A DNA stretch of 64,000 bases from Nocardia goodfellowii (GTDB taxonomy: Bacteria; Actinomycetota; Actinomycetes; Mycobacteriales; Mycobacteriaceae): positions 5,580,001 to 5,644,000 of the forward strand of contig NZ_JAGGMR010000001.1 of assembly GCF_017875645.1 (NCBI RefSeq). The letters are read 5' to 3'. The position numbers and the translations under genes are program-made. Under the pieces are notes generated by a model. The model did no database searches and was not told the origin of the DNA. It worked only from the letters and a program-made list of their open reading frames with translations. This document shows, piece after piece, positions 59,550-64,000 of this stretch. The stretch's first letter is position 1; each line of letters opens with the position of its first letter.

Positions 59550-60464
59550 GTGATGCGGGCCGATGTGCCAATGTGTTCCCTCGTGCGTTACCCCTTCGCC
59601 GGCACCGGTGCACTTCCCCGCGTGGCCGCATCCGCTTGTGTCCTCGCCGCCGCGGCGGTCCTCCTTCCCACCGCGCCCGCGCTGCTGCCGCACGCCCAGG
59701 CCGCGCCACCAGCGCTGACCCGGGTGATCCCCGGGTTCGACGCCGATCTGAGCAACCGCATAGATCGCGTCGACGCCTACCTCAAATCCCGCCCCGGCGT
59801 CACCGGTTACATCGTCCGCGACCGCGTCTCCGGCGGCGTCTACGCCAACGAGCACGCGGAGAACCCGGTGTGGACCGCCTCCACCATCAAACTCGCCATC
59901 GCGGTCGACCTGCTCAACCGCGCCCGGGTCGGCGCGATCGCGCTCAGCCCGGAAGACCGCGGACTGCTGGAGTCGATGCTGGCCACCTCCAACGACACCG
60001 CCGCCGATATCCTCTGGCAGAAGTACGCCGGCTTCGATCGCATGGCCTTCAACAACGCGTTCCGCGCCAACGGCATGGTGAGCCTGGTGCCGCAGCCGAC
60101 CACGACCGCGTTGTTCCCGGACTGGTCGTTCCAGAAGTGCACCGTCGCCGACCTCGATCGCCTGATGGACTACGTGCTCACCCGCATGCACCCCGACGAC
60201 CGCGCCTATCTGCTGGACCGGATGCGCTCGGTGGACTACAACCAGCACTGGGGCGTCTGGGGCGCGGGCGCGCAGATGCGGCCCGGCCTGAAGAACGGCT
60301 GGTCGGCCGAGGAGGGCGGCTGGGTGGTCAACTCGGTCGGCTTCGCGGGCCCGGATGAGCGCTACACCCTCGCGATCATGAGCTCGCTGGGCGCGGACGG
60401 CGGCTACACCGAGGGCGCGGACACCGACACCAAGGTCGCCGAAATGCTGCTCAAGGGGCGCTAG
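59550..60464 (+). CDS. secreted class A beta-lactamase-like serine hydrolase
   Basis: About 304 residues. Signal peptide with a long Ala/Leu core ending near AQAAP. The penicillin-recognising fold shows ASTIKLAIAVDLL (SxxK), SNDTAAD (SxN-like) and KNGWSAEEGGWVVNS at the KTG position, read as KNG. The omega-loop Glu is not obvious, so it may be a D,D-peptidase-like or unknown serine hydrolase rather than a resistance enzyme. The start is uncertain: GTG 59550, ATG 59553 or ATG 59571. It overlaps the convergent P450 by 14 bases. Confidence 0.8.
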   Translation: MMRADVPMCSLVRYPFAGTGALPRVAASACVLAAAAVLLPTAPALLPHAQAAPPALTRVIPGFDADLSNRIDRVDAYLKSRPGVTGYIVRDRVSGGVYANEHAENPVWTASTIKLAIAVDLLNRARVGAIALSPEDRGLLESMLATSNDTAADILWQKYAGFDRMAFNNAFRANGMVSLVPQPTTTALFPDWSFQKCTVADLDRLMDYVLTRMHPDDRAYLLDRMRSVDYNQHWGVWGAGAQMRPGLKNGWSAEEGGWVVNSVGFAGPDERYTLAIMSSLGADGGYTEGADTDTKVAEMLLKGR

Positions 60465-61902
60465 CCCGCCGGTGCAACGTCACCGGAGCGTCGTCCCGCG
60501 GGAACGGAATCGTGGTGAAACCCCACGGCATCCGATAGTCCGCGGGCAGGCTCCACTCGTAGGCGCGCACCATTTCGGCGACGAGGGTTTTCACCTCGAA
60601 CGTCCCGAAGTGCATGCCGATGCACTTGTGCGCCCCGGCCCCGAACGGCACCCACGCCAGCCGGTGCGATTTGTCCTCACGCCGGTGCGGGCCGAACCGC
60701 TCGGGGTCGAAAACCTCCGGCCGGGTCCATAACTCGGGCAGCATGTGATTGACGTGATAAGCCAGGTCGACCGGGGTGCCCGCCGGGATGTAGCGGCCGA
60801 GGATCTCGGTGTCGCGCACGGCCCGGCGCACGAAGGCGGGCACTGGCGGCATCAACCGCAGGCTTTCTTTGATCACCAGATCGAGGTCGGGCAGCCGATC
60901 CAGCTCGTCGATCGTCGAGAGCTCGCCCGCGGCCAGTACCTCCGCCCGCACCCGCTGTTGCCATTCCGGGTGTTTGCCCAGGTAATAGGTGACGGCGGTG
61001 GCGGTCGTCGTGGTGGTGTCGTGCGCGGCCATGATCAGGAAGATCATGTGGTTGACCACGTCGGCGTCGCTGAACACCGCGCCGTCGGCGCTGCGCGCAT
61101 GGCACAGTCCGGAGAAGAAATCCGGTGACTCGACACGCCGCTTCGCCGGCAGCATTTCGGTGAAGTACTGCTCGAGCACTCGGCGTCCCCGCAGCCCGGC
61201 GCGCCAGCGTCCACCCGGTACCGGATACCGGATGAAGGCAAGCCCCGCATGTGTGCACGCGATGAACGCATCGATGAGTTCGCGCCTGCGCGGGCCCACA
61301 TCGACGGCCATGAACGTCTCCCCCGCGATTTCCAGGGTCAGATCCTTGATCGTCGGATACAGGCGCACAGTCGCACTGCCCGCACCTTCGGGCACCCACT
61401 TCGAGACCGCCGTCCGCGCCACCGGCACCAGCGCACCGAGGTGCGCTTCGAGCCGCTCGCGGGTGAAGGCCTGCTGCATGATCCGCCGATGGAACATGTG
61501 CTCGTCGAATTCGAGCAACAGCAGCCCACGCCCGAAGAACGGGCCGATGAAATAGTTCCAGCCCTGCCCGAAATCCCGGCGCCGGACACCGAGCACCTGA
61601 TCGATCGCCTCGGGCCCGGTGACCAGCACCCGCTCGACACCGAGCGATCGCGCCATCGCCACCGGTCCGTACCGGCGATGCCGATCCATCAGCTCCGCCG
61701 GACCCCAGCGCAGGTACTGCAGTGAACGCCCCAGGTAGGGCAGTCCGATATCGCCGCGCACCGCGGTCGCCGCACTGGCCGCGGGCGGCGAGGCGAGTAC
61801 GCGCGGCCGCTCCGGAAGACGGCGCAGCAGCCGATCGATCACATGTTCGTCCGGAATGTCGATAAGCGCTGTGTTCTCCGAGACACGGACCTTGCCGACC
61901 AT
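60451..61902 (-). CDS. cytochrome P450
   Basis: A 483-residue P450 monooxygenase. Oxygen-binding I helix MAAHDTTTTTATA, ExxR as KESLRLMPP, the PERF-like DPERFGPHR, and the heme loop FGAGAHKCIGMHFG with the cysteine ligand. N-terminal about 40 residues are variable with no membrane anchor, so it is soluble and needs separate redox partners. The long form and LGRSLQYLRWGP start resemble actinobacterial CYPs near CYP135/138-like groups, but the subfamily is not certain. It is divergent from ndh. Confidence 0.92.
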   Translation of the reverse strand: MVGKVRVSENTALIDIPDEHVIDRLLRRLPERPRVLASPPAASAATAVRGDIGLPYLGRSLQYLRWGPAELMDRHRRYGPVAMARSLGVERVLVTGPEAIDQVLGVRRRDFGQGWNYFIGPFFGRGLLLLEFDEHMFHRRIMQQAFTRERLEAHLGALVPVARTAVSKWVPEGAGSATVRLYPTIKDLTLEIAGETFMAVDVGPRRRELIDAFIACTHAGLAFIRYPVPGGRWRAGLRGRRVLEQYFTEMLPAKRRVESPDFFSGLCHARSADGAVFSDADVVNHMIFLIMAAHDTTTTTATAVTYYLGKHPEWQQRVRAEVLAAGELSTIDELDRLPDLDLVIKESLRLMPPVPAFVRRAVRDTEILGRYIPAGTPVDLAYHVNHMLPELWTRPEVFDPERFGPHRREDKSHRLAWVPFGAGAHKCIGMHFGTFEVKTLVAEMVRAYEWSLPADYRMPWGFTTIPFPRDDAPVTLHRRASAP

Positions 61903-62046
61903 GACAAACCTCCAGGAACGAGGGGGTTCATCGTATTCTGTTCAAGCGCCCAGTGGATCGGGTTCACGCACAACCGACTACGGTTGAGCTTGGTCAGTTA
62001 CCGTTCGCGGGGGACGAACCCCAGGTCTTTCGAGGAGCAACCGGCG

Positions 62047-63477
62047 ATGAGCACAGAAGCTGTCGAGAACCGTCGTCACAAGGTGGTGGTGATCGGTTCG
62101 GGGTTCGGTGGCCTGTTCGGCACCAAGCACCTCAAGCGCGCAGACGTCGACGTCACCCTGATCTCCAAGACCTCCACCCACCTCTTCCAGCCGCTGCTGT
62201 ACCAGGTGGCCACCGGCATCCTGTCGGTCGGCGAGATCGCGCCCGCCACCCGCCTGGTGCTGCGCAAGCAGCGCAACGCGCAGGTGCTGCTCGGCGATGT
62301 CGTCGACATCGACCTGCAGAACAAGACGGTCACCTCGCTGCTGCTGAACCAGGAGACGGTCACCCCCTTCGACAGCCTGATCGTGGCGACCGGCGCGCAG
62401 CAGTCCTACTTCGGCAACGATCAGTTCGCCACCTACGCGCCCGGCATGAAGACCATCGACGACGCGCTCGAACTGCGCGGCCGCATTTTGGGCGCGTTCG
62501 AGGGCGCCGAGCTGGCGACGACCCAGGAGATGCGGGACCGCCTGCTCACCTTCGTGGTGATCGGCGCCGGCCCGACCGGCGTCGAGTTGGCCGGGCAGAT
62601 CGCCGAACTCGCCGATCGCACGCTCGAAGGCACCTTCCGCAATATCGATCCGCGCGACGCCCGTGTCATCCTGGTCGAGGGCGCGGGCGCTGTGCTCGGC
62701 CCGATGGGCCCCAAGCTCGGCGGCCAAGCCCAGCGCAAGCTGGAGAAGATGGGCGTCGAGATCCAGCTGAACGCCATGGTCACCGATGTCGACGCGCACG
62801 GTGTCACGGTCAAGGATTCCGACGGGACCATCCGGCGTATCGAGTCCTCCACCAAGGTGTGGTCGGCCGGTGTGCAGGGCAGCCCGCTGGGCAAGATGCT
62901 GGCCGAACGCTCCGAGGGCACCGAGGTCGACCGTGCCGGACGCGTCGTCGTCGAGCCCGACCTGACCCTCAAGGGTCACCCCAACGTCTTCGTGGTCGGC
63001 GATCTGATGTCGGTCCCCGGCGTCCCCGGCATGGCGCAGGGCGCGATCCAGGGCGCCACCTACGCGGCCAAGGCGATCAAGGCGGGCCTGAAAGGCGCAC
63101 GGCCCGAAGACCGTAAGCCGTTCAAATACTTCAACAAGGGCTCCATGGCGACGATCTCGCGGTTCAACGCCGTGTGCCAGATCGGCAAGCTGGAGTTCGG
63201 CGGGTTCCTGGCCTGGCTGGCCTGGCTGGGCCTGCACCTGTACTACCTGGTCGGCTACCGGAGTCGCCTGATCACCGTCATCCAGTGGTTCGTGTCCTTC
63301 CTCGGCCGCAGCCGCGGCCAGATGGCGGCAACCGAGCAGTGGGTCTTCGCCCGGCTCGCGCTGGAACAGGTCAACTCCGACGAGGAAGAGGCCGACGAAC
63401 TCGCGGCCGCCTTGGGAGCGCCTCCCGGCAACGGTCGAGCCCCCGGGCGCGCGACCGCCGAACGCCAAGTCGGCTAG
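62047..63477 (+). CDS. ndh: type II NADH dehydrogenase (NDH-2)
   Basis: A 476-residue single-subunit NADH:quinone oxidoreductase without proton pumping. FAD motif VVVIGSGFGGLFGTKHL, quinone/NADH region THLFQPLLYQVATGILSVGEIAPATRLVLR, NADH motif LTFVVIGAGPTGVELAGQIAEL, and late FAD motif HPNVFVVGDLM. The C-terminal hydrophobic helix LAWLAWLGLHLYYLVGYRSRL anchors it to the membrane. It is close in layout to mycobacterial Ndh. GAGGAGC precedes the ATG. Confidence 0.95.
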   Translation: MSTEAVENRRHKVVVIGSGFGGLFGTKHLKRADVDVTLISKTSTHLFQPLLYQVATGILSVGEIAPATRLVLRKQRNAQVLLGDVVDIDLQNKTVTSLLLNQETVTPFDSLIVATGAQQSYFGNDQFATYAPGMKTIDDALELRGRILGAFEGAELATTQEMRDRLLTFVVIGAGPTGVELAGQIAELADRTLEGTFRNIDPRDARVILVEGAGAVLGPMGPKLGGQAQRKLEKMGVEIQLNAMVTDVDAHGVTVKDSDGTIRRIESSTKVWSAGVQGSPLGKMLAERSEGTEVDRAGRVVVEPDLTLKGHPNVFVVGDLMSVPGVPGMAQGAIQGATYAAKAIKAGLKGARPEDRKPFKYFNKGSMATISRFNAVCQIGKLEFGGFLAWLAWLGLHLYYLVGYRSRLITVIQWFVSFLGRSRGQMAATEQWVFARLALEQVNSDEEEADELAAALGAPPGNGRAPGRATAERQVG

Positions 63478-63516
63478 GGCTTTTCTCGCAGGTTCAATCC
63501 GCACACCCGCAACTGT

Positions 63517-63561
63517 TGTGGCCGGGCCAGATTCGCGAACAAGCGGATCGGTCCGGCCACA
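63517..63561 (+). terminator. terminator after ndh
   Basis: TGTGGCCGGGCC (63517-63528) pairs with GGTCCGGCCACA (63550-63561) with one G-T pair and a 21-base loop, 40 bases past the ndh stop. There is no strong T run. Confidence 0.6.
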
Positions 63562-63694
63562 GGCATATTTCGGCTACTCAGCTAATTTTTGGCTAAGAAT
63601 TTTGTGAAATCGGGTTCCGCAGCGACCCATCCATGTCGCGCGCGGATCCGAATGTGAGACGTCGAACATGCACTTCTCTGAGGAAAGGCGATTG

Positions 63695-64000
63695 ATGCCC
63701 ACAGGCAAACACAGAGCTCCGGCCCCGCCGTCCAAGATCGGCCCGGTGGTCGCGGCGGGCGCGGTTCCGCTGGTGCTCGCGCTGGTCGGCTCCGGTACCG
63801 CGAACGCCGACCCGACCGAGGCCGGCACGTCCACGCAGCACGCGCAGTGGCCCGCGGCCGATGTCCCGAATGCGATGCCGTACGAGGGCCTCGACATTCC
63901 GGACAACACCCGTAGCTCGCTGCAGTGGTCGCGTCCGCTCCCGGACAAGCGGTACCTCGCGCCCGTGGGCGTGCTGCATCCGCCGGTTCCGGTGGCACCC
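63695..64000 (+). CDS. secreted protein, truncated by the window edge
   Basis: 102 codons are present and the frame runs off the right end. MPTGKHRAPAPPSKIG then an Ala/Val/Leu core ending near GTANADP is a signal peptide of the style common in mycobacterial and nocardial secreted proteins. The mature part begins Ala/Pro-rich. GAGGAAAGG lies about seven bases before the ATG. The visible part does not identify a family. Confidence 0.7.
   Translation, partial: MPTGKHRAPAPPSKIGPVVAAGAVPLVLALVGSGTANADPTEAGTSTQHAQWPAADVPNAMPYEGLDIPDNTRSSLQWSRPLPDKRYLAPVGVLHPPVPVAP

Overview
The window looks like a chromosomal segment of a mycolate-containing actinomycete, most likely Nocardia or a close relative. 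The DNA is very GC-rich and starts on GTG or TTG are common. Several genes appear leaderless, with a TANNNT box 6-7 bases before the start. The gene content fits this group: antigen-85-like esterases, secretory lipases, an acyl-ACP desaturase, a type II NADH dehydrogenase, a LigC/polymerase-domain NHEJ pair, HTH-DUF5753/DUF397 regulators and an actinobacterial M-box riboswitch. I see no insertion sequence, prophage, CRISPR array, rRNA or tRNA.

Layout. 0-15 kb is an envelope and lipid block: a GT39-like membrane glycosyltransferase, two antigen-85-like esterases, a class 2 lipase with a Gly/Ser linker, a YdcF protein, a double hot-dog MaoC protein, an acyl-ACP desaturase, an acyl-CoA carboxylase beta chain, three more secreted lipases and a DUF2599 lipoprotein. 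15-19 kb is a regulatory island with an HTH-DUF5753 regulator, DUF397, a DUF574 methyltransferase and two small unknown proteins. It carries three copies of one unusual inverted-repeat promoter element. 19-21.5 kb holds a PucR regulator, a CBS protein and a PPOX-fold protein.

21.5-27.8 kb is the most unusual part. It is a fully overlapping operon of a SufS-like enzyme, a 27-residue micro-ORF, an HMA-domain protein with an unrecognised N-terminus, a fold-III PLP decarboxylase homologue and a cysteine-synthase-rhodanese fusion. A TetR gene follows. It reads as a sulfur/amino-acid/metal pathway with no counterpart I recognise.

27.8-32 kb is an M-box (Mg2+) riboswitch followed by a 27-residue ORF with an ideal ribosome-binding site, mgtC, and an ABC transporter made of a double permease and an ATPase but no binding protein. 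32-39.7 kb holds an acyl-CoA dehydrogenase with TetR, small membrane proteins, the NHEJ polymerase and ligase, a cold-shock protein and an SPFH/NfeD pair. 39.7-50 kb holds a TetR/hydrolase divergon with twin operators, a zinc-ribbon SDR, an orphan type II thioesterase, a CoA-transferase, an MFS exporter, another TetR, a nucleoside hydrolase and an amidohydrolase. 50-59 kb is the recC-recB-recD operon. 59-64 kb holds a class A beta-lactamase-like protein, a cytochrome P450, ndh, and a secreted protein cut by the right edge.
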